A stretch of DNA of 64,000 nucleotides. Origin: Arcuatula senhousia (lineage: Eukaryota > Mollusca > Bivalvia > Mytilida > Mytilidae). The stretch lies in assembly GCA_963971305.1 (NCBI GenBank), contig OZ020307.1, positions 61,811,702 through 61,875,701 of the forward strand, read 5' to 3'. The notes beneath the pieces are model-generated. The model searched no databases. It was not told the origin of the DNA and saw only the letters and a list, made by a program, of their open reading frames with translations. A program made the position numbers and the translations under genes. Positions within the stretch are counted from its first letter, which is position 1. Each line of letters starts with the position of its first letter. Below, in pieces: positions 20,442 through 30,558 of this stretch.

Positions 20442-21485
20442 CTATGACAAACCAACATCTGCACTCATCTGAAAGATCGAAATTCCATATTTGTCTACAA
20501 GTGCGTAATGTCTTCCGTAAAATTTCTTGAGTGAAGACAGCAACAGATGAGCAACATAACCCTGTGTGAGCAATTTTTGCGTCAGACATGTCGCTCTGCT
20601 AAGGAAATCTATGTTAGTCCTGCATGCTCTGGAGTAACAAATCAATTGAGATACGTAAACTCCGTAAGCTGGAGCGGACGGAATATTGCTACAAAAGAAG
20701 GGAAAGTTGACGATTGGAAAGTTGAAGTCATCACGTTTGTCATAGACCCTTGTTGAAAGTCTTCCATGGGAGTCAATTTCGAGATGTAGATCTAAATATA
20801 AAGCAGACTACCTAGAATCCGTTGTTTCCTTTATCTCAAGTTCCTGGGGATATATGAGATGGAGAAAGTCTCTAAATCGAGAATTGTTTAGCGAAAGGAC
20901 ATCATCAATATAACGGAACGTGAGGTTGAAAGAGTGAGCTAGTCTACGATCTTTTATGTCTAGAAGATATTGTAGGAAGTCTGCTTCATATGAATGAAGA
21001 AACAAATCAGCAAACAAAGGTGCACAATTAGTGCCCATTGGAATCCCTATTGTTTGCTCGAAAACATGTCCACCAAACTGAACAAATATATTGTCAATGA
21101 GAAAGTTGAGCATGTCGATTATTTGGTCTTCTATAAATTTCTTCTTTTTCTTAGACTCATTGATGACAAAGTAAGTCATGGTATAATCGACTATTAGATA
21201 TTTGTACCTGAAATTTCCATTCTTTTTGAAAAAGCTGCGTTTAATCAGTTGTGCCAATCGCGATTTTAGTTGTTCATGTGGAATCAGTTCTTTCGAATTC
21301 TTCAGGATCCACATTTGATTTATTAGATCTATGTGACCTATATTTAATGCATGAACGACTTCGGTGAATTTCTTGGCTAAGGTCATAACCCAGGTGTTAC
21401 ACATTTGGGGCAATGTTATTTCAAGTATGGGAGGGCAATCCTGTGACTCATAGGCACATTTTCTAGTTGTTTTTATTTTACACAT
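20442..21485 (-). pseudogene. YIDD-type retroelement reverse transcriptase (copy 2, best preserved)
   Basis: The 225-codon frame 21485-20808 shows WILKNSKEL, PHEQLKSRLAQLI, FVQFGGHVFEQTIGIPMGTN (motif B region) and FRYIDDVLSLNN (catalytic YIDD), ending at IKETTDSR. A TAG stop near 20808 interrupts it. The same frame then continues with YLDLHLEIDSHGRLS, YDKRDDFNFPIVNFPF and QLICYSRACRT through FYGRHYALVDKYGIS to about 20442. Compared with the copy at 51737-52262, the segment with motif A (FDFSTLYT) is missing between ILKNSKE and PHEQL, an in-frame deletion that removes a catalytic Asp. The protein is inactive twice over. The family is possibly Penelope-related; its own endonuclease is not visible. 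Confidence 0.8.
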
Positions 21486-21870
21486 TTAACAGAACTAACT
21501 AAGTATAGAGATTTGCATCGACATCGTCCTAAGTTGGTGAAACTTGGTATGTATATGCCAAAGGAGTAGCTTAACACAGATGTGTCCCCATCTTTGATAT
21601 GACTTGATTTTCCGGTTGCGTGAGTGAATTTGAGAGTTTTTGAGGAATAACAAGGTGTGTGGATGGTGCTGACAGGCAAGACTTATTTTAGTGTGAACTA
21701 ATGTTTTTTTCCTCAAAAATTGAAACATAAATAATGATATTTGCACATCGAAAAAATTAAGACCACATAATATGTATTCACCAGGAAATGAAACTTTAAT
21801 TAATGTAAGATTTAAAAAAAATAAAAGAATATTATTTGATATACTAGAATCATAAACGCCTGGTAATTCT
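21486..21870. other. Possible 5' part of the RT element; unresolved
   Basis: Short minus-strand frames (for example TIHTPCYSSKTLKFTHATGK at 21473-21679) may be the degraded N-terminal part of the same RT element. No family motif could be confirmed. Confidence 0.3.
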
Positions 21871-22600
21871 TATTAAATACGTTTGTTTGTAGTCACAATG
21901 TATCAAGTTTCTTTAGTTAGATAGAGCAATAAAAGTGGCTATATATATTTTTTTTATAAATATCTGTGGTGTTTGCACAATTAAGTATATTTTAGAATGT
22001 ATAAGCTTTCATTTTCTAAGCTAGCAGAAAATTGAATTTTAGAAATATGAAAGTAATTTTCCCCTTTTGTTATACCAATCTGCAAAAATGTTAAGAATGC
22101 AGTCTTGATAATCAAAATAAAATATCAAGAAAAAGACTACACTTAAAGAATATCGACTCTTTGTTTTTAAACAAAGATGATCAGCTCATTAGCTGTATTA
22201 TGTCTAAGATCGCATTGGAAGAGGGAAGTTCGCGCCATAAATACGACGAACCATTTTTTAAATGCCTTACACAAATCATGACTATTGCAATCTTCAATTT
22301 CTCAGTGTGTCTGCCTTGTTTTGTCTTTTCTTCTTTGATATATGAGATTAATCATTAATTCGGTAGTTATATTATTACTTTCAGATTTCATATTAGATTT
22401 GAATTGATTTTATTTGATTGTTTATTTGCATTGGGTTTAACTGCAACACGACTGAGCTGCCATCGTTGTTCTGTGTAATGTCGACACTGATTTTTAACTG
22501 CCATTGTTCTACTTTTGTTCATGTATGTTTATCTATATCGTATACTGAGCTAATTTCTAATAGTTAAATAAACATGGTTGATTTTATTGCATTATGAATT
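21871..22600. repeat. Diverged copy of the GPCR 3'-flank block
   Basis: Collinear with 29960-30558. Matching points are AATGTATCAAGTTTCTTTAG, TTGCATTGGGTTTAACTGCA against TTTGGGTCCAACTGCATTATG, a TGTTCATGTATG / TGATTCATGTACC block and the approach to the last exon. It leads straight into the pseudo-exon at 22601-22754. Confidence 0.65.
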
Positions 22601-22754
22601 ACTCAACGTCGGCAAATAGTTTCTTAAACATCGTGTTCGTCGTGTTTTAGTTATTGCCGTTCATACTTTGTCATAACATTACAATATGATGCTTCTGTAA
22701 TGCTTAGATCCAGCCACTGTCCTTTAGGAATAGTAATGAAATACATTTTAAGGT
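22601..22754 (-). pseudogene. Decayed last exon of a GPCR paralogue
   Basis: On the minus strand, a pyrimidine-rich CTTTTTCAG acceptor precedes ACCTTAAAATG, matching the receptor exon 2 start AGCTTGAAAATG. The copy then jumps to the C-terminal region, where TTAGTTATTGCC, CATAACATTACAATATGATG and the end AACGTC align with 30559-30690. About 270 bp of the middle, including TM6 and TM7, are deleted, and stops are present. It shows that the receptor gene was once duplicated here. Confidence 0.7.
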
Positions 22755-22871
22755 CTGAAAAAGAAAAAATATATATATATATAAATATTAAAGCAATTTG
22801 AATTATTTATTTACTACCTAAATAAATCTTCCCAAATGAATAACAAATCTAAATAAATAAATATAGTAATA

Positions 22872-23205
22872 CAAATGACAACAAAGTTCCAGACAATACT
22901 GACGTGCGTTTCGTAAATTCAAGACTCATCAGAGGCGCTCTACCATAAATATTGAATATGCCAAACACTATACATGTATGATGTTGAAGAGCAAAGAACA
23001 ATAAAACCAAAACTATCAACTTGGGAACCATATTATTACTAAGATGATATACCTTTGTCTGGGGTATGAAGAACCTTAGGGTTTAGACAATTTTGAAATT
23101 AAAACGGATGATTTAAGATTTGATGTGTTCTCTAACACAAAAGTGTTGGTGCCGGAGCGGGTTAGCCTCGGGGAATTAAAACTCCACCAAGCAGTGCTAA
23201 CCTAC
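22872..23205 (-). repeat. Hammerhead-bearing repeat, minus copy
   Basis: The reverse strand reads AATTCCCCGAGGCTAACCC..., GGTTCCCAAGTTGATAG..., then GAGCGCCTCTGATGAGTC, a weakened stem II (TTAC in place of AGAC), CGAAACGCACGTC and AGTATTG in place of GGCGTAG. Core bases are kept, but stem I and stem II pairing are damaged, so it is likely inactive. Confidence 0.65.
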
Positions 23206-23554
23206 AAATAAACTGATTTAAAACTAATTTAATTTTTTTAACACACGTCGAAAATATCAAATAAAGATGAAAATTTCAAAGACACGAAAGATAGACCATG
23301 TTTAGCTATTTTGAACCAAATTCGGGACCATGCCATTTTTACTCATTTTACACATAAGACAACATTCTAGACTAGATCAGTTTCCAGACCATTGAGACCA
23401 GACCAGACTAGCTTTAAGCGTATTCCGTAATGATCTTCGGGGTAAAAGTTAAGTTAATATTTAAACTACTAAAAGAGGAAGCAGATAAGCAGCAATTAGC
23501 AAAAAGCTTAAGACGAAATACTGTCTACTATTGAATTTGTATACAACAAATATA
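23206..23554. other. No gene recognised
   Basis: AT-rich spacer between the minus-strand hammerhead repeat and the GPCR intron-block copy. Nothing supportable seen. Confidence 0.35.
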
Positions 23555-23800
23555 TGTCCAAACGTTGAAGCATTATCACGAAACAAAACATTCATATTGG
23601 TGCCATTTAAACATGACAGAGTATACAATTATGCGCATTTGTCCTAATAACGAAAATTGTTAAATGGATTTTAAGATGACAAAAAAACTAATTTGCATCT
23701 ATTTAGACGACAGAACCAGACATTGATCTGAGCTACAAATGTATAAAGCCATTTAGGATTATGAACTTGTCCTCAGTGCGGAACACTTTTAATTCGTCAA
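23555..23800. repeat. Diverged copy of the GPCR intron block
   Basis: Follows the pseudo-exon in the same order as in the real gene (3' flank, last exon, intron), with a hammerhead repeat inserted between. Shared with 31150-31400: AACTAATTTGCATCTATT, AGACGACAGAACCAGA and ATTATGAACTTGTCC. Confidence 0.65.
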
Positions 23801-24439
23801 CCAACTTGCTTGAGATAGAATCTTAACACATTGTAATGACAATGACAAATGAGAACTATAAACTTGCCGCCAATACTTTAAGAACAATTATTTTTTTACA
23901 ACAACAACTATGTTTAATTTCTATACAACAAAGACTATATGTATTGATTAAATGTGTTAGATAAGTGACTACTATTACATGGCTTGTTTTAACACCAACA
24001 ATCAAGAACGGTAATGTGTGGTTAATGTTTTCATACTCATTATTTCAAATATAGGAACAACGACAAATTTCTCAGTCTTCAACGTTATAAATATTATATA
24101 AACGCATGAAGAGAATAGACCATCGATTGAAAATTTCAATTGAGATATCGTTTTCAGCTCATCCGACCAAAAAGGGTCAGTTTTTGTAAGTCTTTGAAAA
24201 TAACTCAAAACAGGTTAGATATTAGAATTTTGACATGGAGGCCAAAGAAATGAGTTATTTAAATTTACATGACCTAAAATTTCAAGAAGATCCAACCACC
24301 CATCTTGGGGTTATTGCCCTTTTTCCTGATTTTTCCTAAACTTTTTAATCTTAATATCTTGAAAACTGTATCGTTATAGATATCTGGGAAATTTAAATTG
24401 CCTATTGTTCAGTACTTTTGTCGATTGAGTTTTACAGTG
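23801..24439. other. No gene recognised
   Basis: AT-rich. Around 24077-24125 (TATTATATAAACGCATGAAG) there is a weak match to the 18560/26370 module. No ORF of note. Confidence 0.35.
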
Positions 24440-24800
24440 TGTTTTATATGTATGCTGTGTGCAAGCTTATCAATAGGGGGAAGGTTGGATCCAAAAAACT
24501 AGTTTAACCCCGCCACATTTTATATGTGCCTGTCCTAAGCCATGAAACTTTGCCAAAGCCTTTGTTTGTCCTTGTCATTCTGTGTTAACTGTTTTATGTC
24601 AAGAATTGGGTCTTTCGTTGATGATTTAGGGATTGTTTTTGAAACTTTTGTTTTGTATTATAAGTCTTGGGCCAATGCAAGACGGTAAGCAGTGACCTAT
24701 GGTCATGTTGAAGACTGCTTGCTGTTTTCCGTTGTGATTTTTTAAATTGCTGTTTGTTTATGTTTGTTGTGTCGCGTACACTTATTCCACATCTCAATAT
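24440..24800 (+). repeat. Dispersed repeat family R1, plus copy
   Basis: Contains AACCCCGCCACATTTTATAT, TGTGCCTGTCCTAAGCCATG and GTGTCGCGTACACTTATTCC. It is the reverse complement of the copies at 42090-42480 and 47085-47500. Confidence 0.65.
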
Positions 24801-26359
24801 CGTCTACAAAATCGAAACCAGGCGCTTTGTTGGACAATTACTTTTGGATGTAATTACCCTTCGAACGCGAAAATTTACCATTTTCACTGCATTTCCTCAT
24901 TACATTGATAACCTTTATATCCTCTGACACCATAAGCTCAATTGCAAACAAACTAAGTGTAATTGTGTATAAACATAGACGGTTTAAAGTTTTCATTTCG
25001 AATTTCGATTTGGTTAAAAACATATATAGCTGTTGTTTGTAAAAAGTAGACAGGGAGAATTGCAGGATTTTTTGGCAAAAACCTAAAGAAAACGACAGCA
25101 GAAATCAAAAGTATGATAGGTAGCATGAGTTTTCAGTACATTTAGAATAACTTGCCTTGGATTTTTTTTCTTGTTTTCGTCCAATTTTGCACTTATGAAC
25201 ATGACTATCTTGAAAACTTTTCAAATACTTGAAAAAAAATAAACTGCATATTGTAAAGCGATATTGGAACTGCAAATTAATTAAAGGGTCAAAGTTTTAG
25301 AACCATCGTTTAGGAGTTATTTCTTTAGGAAATTTGAGATTAACAAATTTAACTGCCTTTACTTGTGAATATAAATATAGTAAAGCAAACTGTAAAAAGC
25401 TAAAGAATTTTTCTCATAAAATATAATTATAGATTGTTAAGTTGATTAGGCGGACGCAAAATTAGATCGAAGTTTTTTTTAAATGACCACTAATAGGAGT
25501 TGTCCCGTAAAGTCCCTGAAATGTTTATTCGAATTTTTAGACCTTATAGCTGGCAAACTGTACAAATCATAAAAAGCTGTCTTTGCTAAGACGTTCTGGT
25601 TATTGAATTCTAGTCATGAATCTTAAATGCATTATGCTTATCAATGTTGTCAGATGACTATGTATTAAACTCATGACCCTCAATCAATATAAAGTTTATA
25701 TTATATTATAGTAGTGACTATAGGCTAGACACATCTGCAGCGAGTGTAAAACTAGAGACACTATATGCCATGGGTCGTCCAGCTATGACACACCACCGCC
25801 AGGGTTGGCTGCTCAAGTTACGTTTGAACCGGTCACAGAAACCGTCTCCCACCGCACGGAGGTTCTGGTCAGATTTTTTTGGACACTGAATGTCAAAAAC
25901 AGTTGTTTGCCTTATTTCATAAATGTTCAGTCATACTAGTCGAGAAAGCGATTAAGGTTCCAGGAAGCCTTTTGTTTTCAAATAAACCGCTGTTTTGGAA
26001 TAATTTTGGTTGAAGTCGTGGTTTCCTTTGACAATAAACAAGGAAAGGAATTGTACCTAAAACGTTCGATATTTTTTTTAATTTTGAAGCCGGTATATAA
26101 AAATGCTGTGGGTATAAAAAATAACCTGGCCATTGCATGGGTTTTAGTCTTTGTCCACCTTTTCAAACCATTAGCTAGTCCACACTTCTATAACACTCAC
26201 TCATTTTTTACGCTTATATAGCTATGATTAAATTTTACAGAACTAAAACTATATGTACTAATAGAATTTCTTTAATGAATTAAGATTATGACATGTTTTA
26301 TTTTAACAACCACAACCAAAAATGGTTATGTGTTACACCAATATTTTAAATAAGGACAA
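24801..26359. other. No gene recognised
   Basis: AT-rich except for a GC-richer patch at 25730-25880 (CCATGGGTCGTCCAGC, CACCACCGCCAGGG) that I could not assign to any family. Short ORFs near 25917-26221 lack motifs. Confidence 0.35.
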
Positions 26360-26590
26360 ATTTCTCATTCTTCAAGGTCATAAGTGTTATATATGAACAA
26401 TCGCGTCATAACCTGAACAAATGAAGTTAATCCAAGTCATGAGTGGGTGTGCAAAGATCATCGATTTAAAGTTACAAGATATTTGTTACTTTTATTATCT
26501 ACCTTTAGAGGTGATTTTTGTTGAGAGTTGTGTTTTCTTTCCAAAATAAGCATGTACATGAACACTACCAAAAAAGTTCTATCTTCTTAC
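26360..26590. repeat. Diverged copy of a dispersed module with a TATATAA-like core
   Basis: TTCAAGGTCATAAGTGTTAT, then GAGTGGGTGTGCAAAGATC. Related blocks are at 6170-6235, 8430-8530, 15850-15950, 18560-18660 and 28960-29110. It appears both alone and inside the hammerhead units. Confidence 0.5.
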
Positions 26591-26647
26591 TTTTGGATCC
26601 GATATATTTAAATGAAATTGAAATTCATTAGTTTTTTAATCAATCAG

Positions 26648-27170
26648 TTCCCCAGTTTGGTATTTTTGGTTTTACTGTTCTATGCTCTTCATAATCATAT
26701 AGTGTTTGGCATTTTCAATATTTTTGGTAGAGCGCCTCTGATGAGTCTTGATTAGACGATACGCGCGTCAGGCGTAGCAAAATTTATTGTCTGGAACTTT
26801 GTTGTCATCTGTATTTCGATAATCCGTGAAGGTTAGCACTGCTGGTGGATTTTTAATTCCCCGAGGTTAGGCCGCTCCGGAACCAACACTTCTGTGTTGG
26901 AGAACACATCATAGCTTTGAATTATCTGTTTAAATTTCAAAATTGTCTAAACCTTACGGTTCATCCTACCCAAGATATAGGTTGATCATCTTAGTAATAA
27001 TTTAGTTTCCCGGTTTGGTAATTTTGGTTTTACTGCTCTATGCTCTTCATAATCATATAGTGTTTGGCATTTTCAATATTTTTGGTACAGCGCCTCTCGT
27101 GAGTCTTGAATAGACGAAGCGCGCGTCAGGCGTAGCAAAATTTATAGTCTGGAACTTTGTTGTCATTTGT
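26648..27170 (+). repeat. Hammerhead-flanked retrozyme-like unit
   Basis: Two hammerhead sites with predicted cleavage after 26769 and 27127 bound a 358-bp monomer, preceded by a partial monomer (from GTTCCCCAGTTTGG) and followed by a short 3' remnant. In both, stem I has the paired form (GCGCCT with AGGCGT). The first has intact CTGATGA and stem II but GATA instead of GAAA. The second has CTCGTGA and GAAG, so both ribozymes are damaged. No ORF lies between. The layout is that of a retrozyme insertion. Confidence 0.6.
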
Positions 27171-27364
27171 TTTTTAGAAAGTGTTATTTCTTGCGTATTT
27201 GATTTTATTCGAACGAGGAATTTCATTGCATCTATTCAAAACACACACAAGTCATGAAGACAATTCAGGATTATTTTAAACTTGTATAACACTTACAGTT
27301 TGTAAGCTTAACAACAAAGATGGGACATTTGTTAATAGAAAGGACACGCAAAATGCGTGTAAGT

Positions 27365-27610
27365 TTTCGTCATTACTTTTACCCGCCCCCAATTAATGTA
27401 TGCTAGTAAGATATCACAGGATCATCAAATTTGGATGACCAATTTTAATTTTTCCAAGAAGATCAGAGAAGGCTTATTACAAACTGAAGAAACTGAAGCT
27501 CACAAAGGCCCTTATAAAGAAGTGAAACCTTGACAAATTCAAACTTCTAGTTAAGTGAACATCATGTTACACACAGGAACAAAAAACCCGTCTAGAATGT
27601 TCTTTTTATT
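27365..27610. repeat. Diverged copy of the GPCR 3'-flank block
   Basis: Collinear with 29755-29970: TTCGTCA, AAGAAGAT, GCCCTTATAAAGAAGTGAAA against GTCCTAATAAAGAAACGAAA, AAGTGAACATCATGTTACAC and the ACCCGTCTAGAATGTT region. The copy is cut off after this point. Confidence 0.65.
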
Positions 27611-27881
27611 GACAAATTGACAATTGTTGTTGTTGAGTTGACAAAGTTTGGGTGTTCTAGAAGTTAATCATCCTGAATTGTTTTTAAGGCTTTATTCAGT
27701 TTTTGCTACTGTCGTTTTAATATATGTCATGGTTTTCTTTGTCATAATAAAATCAATTTAGTTGATATGACCAGGAGGACATAAACCAATACTCATCTTA
27801 TGCTTTAAAAAACAATGAGCAACTCGCTTTTCGCTAACAGCATGCAAATATAAAAGCTACAAAAGTAGGAAAGACCGAACT

Positions 27882-28470
27882 AGTTGTGCACCTTTCTTTG
27901 CTGATTTGTTTCTCATTTATATGGAGCAGACTTCTTACAATCTCTTTTTGACAAAAAATTACGTAGACTAGCTCTCTCTTTTAACCTCACGTTCCGTTAT
28001 ATCATTGAACAATTCTCTAATTGGTTACTTTCTCCATCTCATAATTTTATCCCCAGGAACTTAAGATAAAGGACAGAACGGATTCTTGGAAGTCTGCTTC
28101 ATATTAAGGTATACATTTCTGCATTGACTCTCAATGAAGACTTTCAACAAAACTCTATAACAAACGTGATGACTTCAATAATCCAATCGTCAACTTTTCC
28201 CTTGTGTGTAGCAGCATTCCGTCCGCTCCTGCTAATGGAGTTTTCGTATCACAGTTGATTCGTTAATCCTGAGCTTGCGGGAATCACATCGATTTCCTTG
28301 GCAAAGCGTCGCGGCAGACACGATATTTTACGTTAGACATCGTGCACCCGTATACAAATATGAGATTTCTATCTCTCGAATCGGTGCAGATGTTGGTTTG
28401 TCGTAGATTTTTATTTTGTTTTATTTTACCGGATTTGATACACTGAATGGGAAATTAGCAACACGACGGG
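27882..28470 (+). pseudogene. YIDD-type retroelement reverse transcriptase fragment (copy 3)
   Basis: The plus strand reads CAPFFADLFL at 27887, then VISLNNS in place of YIDDVLSLNN (an internal deletion removes the YIDD itself). A DFNNPIVNF block and a PSAPANGVFVSQLIR block follow, then the C-terminal region to GISISRIGADV. Several frameshifts and stops. It joins its own tail at 28475. Confidence 0.75.
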
Positions 28471-28474
28471 TGTG

Positions 28475-28675
28475 GTATAGCAGGCTGGAACCGCTTACTG
28501 TTCCGGAGCACCTAAGTTCACTGTTGTTACGATTGAGTGCGCGTTGTTGATTTTCGGTCGATCGATTTTGTGTTTTGTGTTTCGTCGTGCTGCTTGTTTG
28601 TGTTTTCCGGTTTTTGTTGCCATTTCAGACTTTTGGCACTGGAATGTCCGATTGATGCCTCTTTAATTTCTGAAC
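28475..28675 (+). repeat. 3' tail of RT copy 3
   Basis: CACGACGGGTGTGGTATAGC, then GAGTGCGCGTTGTTGATTTT, TTTTGTGTTTTGTGTTTCG and the end GGAATGTCCGATTGATGCC. Order and orientation follow the RT fragment. Confidence 0.7.
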
Positions 28676-29744
28676 TAAAGTATTGTGTTGATCTCCGTTC
28701 TGGTATAAACCTCTGTTAAGTTGGAGAAATCCTACTTGGGACTCATACATTGCATTAAACGATTAAAATGTCACAAATCAGAGCACTTCAACGTTAAAAT
28801 TAACAATGGAAAACAGTTCTTTATTTTTGATAAAAACTTGGTAGAGAATAGTGATTAATAAATCAACTAAGCAATAATCATATCAAAACAAGGTTATTGT
28901 TTCAGACAAATAAAACACGCCTTACATACAGATTTCAATACCAAACCAAATAAGTAAATATAAAGACTGGAGTGGGAGTTCAAAGACCAGCAATTAAAAT
29001 CACAAATATATTTTATTTTTATTTTTTACTGCTTCTCAGCGGTTATTTTGGTCTAAATCGTGCTTCCATTTGTAAATAAAAAAACAAATACATTGTAGCA
29101 AAAAAAAAGTTCAGTGTTGTTTTTTTTTGTGTCCGGTAACTTTAACGTGGTTGGTGAAAGGCGAGTCATTCATGGTGTTTCTCCGTCAGTTTCAAAGTGC
29201 CATTTCATTCTTTTTCGTTTTTGTTCTTCTGATCTAATATACAAATTGGATTTTATTACGACAAAGAAGCTTATAGTATTTATTCAGACAACCGTAGCAG
29301 ATGATGACCTTCTGGACACTTTTTCATTGTAAATGAGCTATGAACATTTGCAACAACAACAAAATTATTGCAAGCATTAATTAACTTATTGCAAACAATA
29401 AAATTGACCAAAATCACAAGGTGTCGTATCCATCATTATAAATAAACAAAACTCTCAAACTCATGAGTATCATTTAAACAAGTCATTAAATTTATACCAA
29501 GTAAAAGTGTTGATTTTTATGTCAAAATTATAACTTTCTCAAAACATAATACAAGAAACTATCGCTGTGTTCGATTGCAAATGTTTCTTATGCTGCAGTT
29601 GTTTTTGCATTTGTTGTCCACTGATAACTGTGACTCATTTTTGTATCTTTTTATTGTTGAAATACATCAAGAATGACCTAAGTGTAAAGTTTTGCATCAA
29701 CAAATGTAGTGATTACTTTTTTTGTTCATGAACAATGCTAAGGA
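28676..29744. other. No gene recognised
   Basis: Contains the GGAGTGGGAGTTCAAAGACC module (28970-29110). A 72-codon ORF at 29114 has no motif. The rest is AT-rich. Confidence 0.4.
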
Positions 29745-30558
29745 CAAAAGTTTTCGTCACCTGCATAAAACCCCTACATTTAATGTATACCATATACTTA
29801 TCGAATTGGAATGGTCAAATTTCTTTAAGAAGATAAGACAAAAGATAATTACATCCTAAATAAATTCTAGCCCACGAAAGTCCTAATAAAGAAACGAAAC
29901 CTTACTGTATGTAGACTTTACATAAGTGAATATCATGTTACACACAGGAATTAGAAAACGTCTGGTATTCATAATAAAGTATGTTGCATAATAATCAAAA
30001 TGTATCAAGTTACTTTAATACATTTGTTTGTTTTTAATGCATGCGTACATGTACTAGGACAGGGATATAGCTCAATTTTCATATTACAATTTGTTCATTG
30101 TTTGTCCCTTAATTTTTTTATGTAATGGGTTAATGTGGTTACTTAGTCATATTTAGTCATTTAGTCATAGCATTTGTAAATAAGTGTGCTGTATGTACAA
30201 CTAAGTATATCTTACTTTTTAAAAATTATCATTTGATAAAGAAAGAAAATCTAAGTAATATTGCCTATGTGTTATACAAATCTGCTTAAATATTGAGTAT
30301 CCTAATGAATTTTGATAGGGATTTCTTATTTGGATTTGAAATAATTTCATTTTACATTTTATTTGGGTCCAACTGCATTATGACTCTAAGCTTCTGCCAT
30401 TTGCATATGTAGTGTGGAATGCTGACTTTTACATGGCAACTGTTTTAGTTTGATTCATGTACCTTTATTCCACATCGTATTATCATGTAGATTACTTATA
30501 TAACTAAAACAAAAGATAAGCGTTTTAAACATAGTTATTTTTATTGCAATTTATATTA
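29745..30558. repeat. GPCR 3' flank, source of at least three diverged copies
   Basis: The stretch downstream of the receptor stop matches 16610-17120, 21871-22600 and 27365-27610. A minus-strand AATAAA lies at 30538-30543, about 15 nt past the stop, and could be the poly(A) signal. Confidence 0.55.

Noticed and set aside
25730..25880. GC-richer patch considered as a tRNA-derived SINE or an exon
   Set aside because: No A/B box pair, cloverleaf, open frame or splice sites could be identified.
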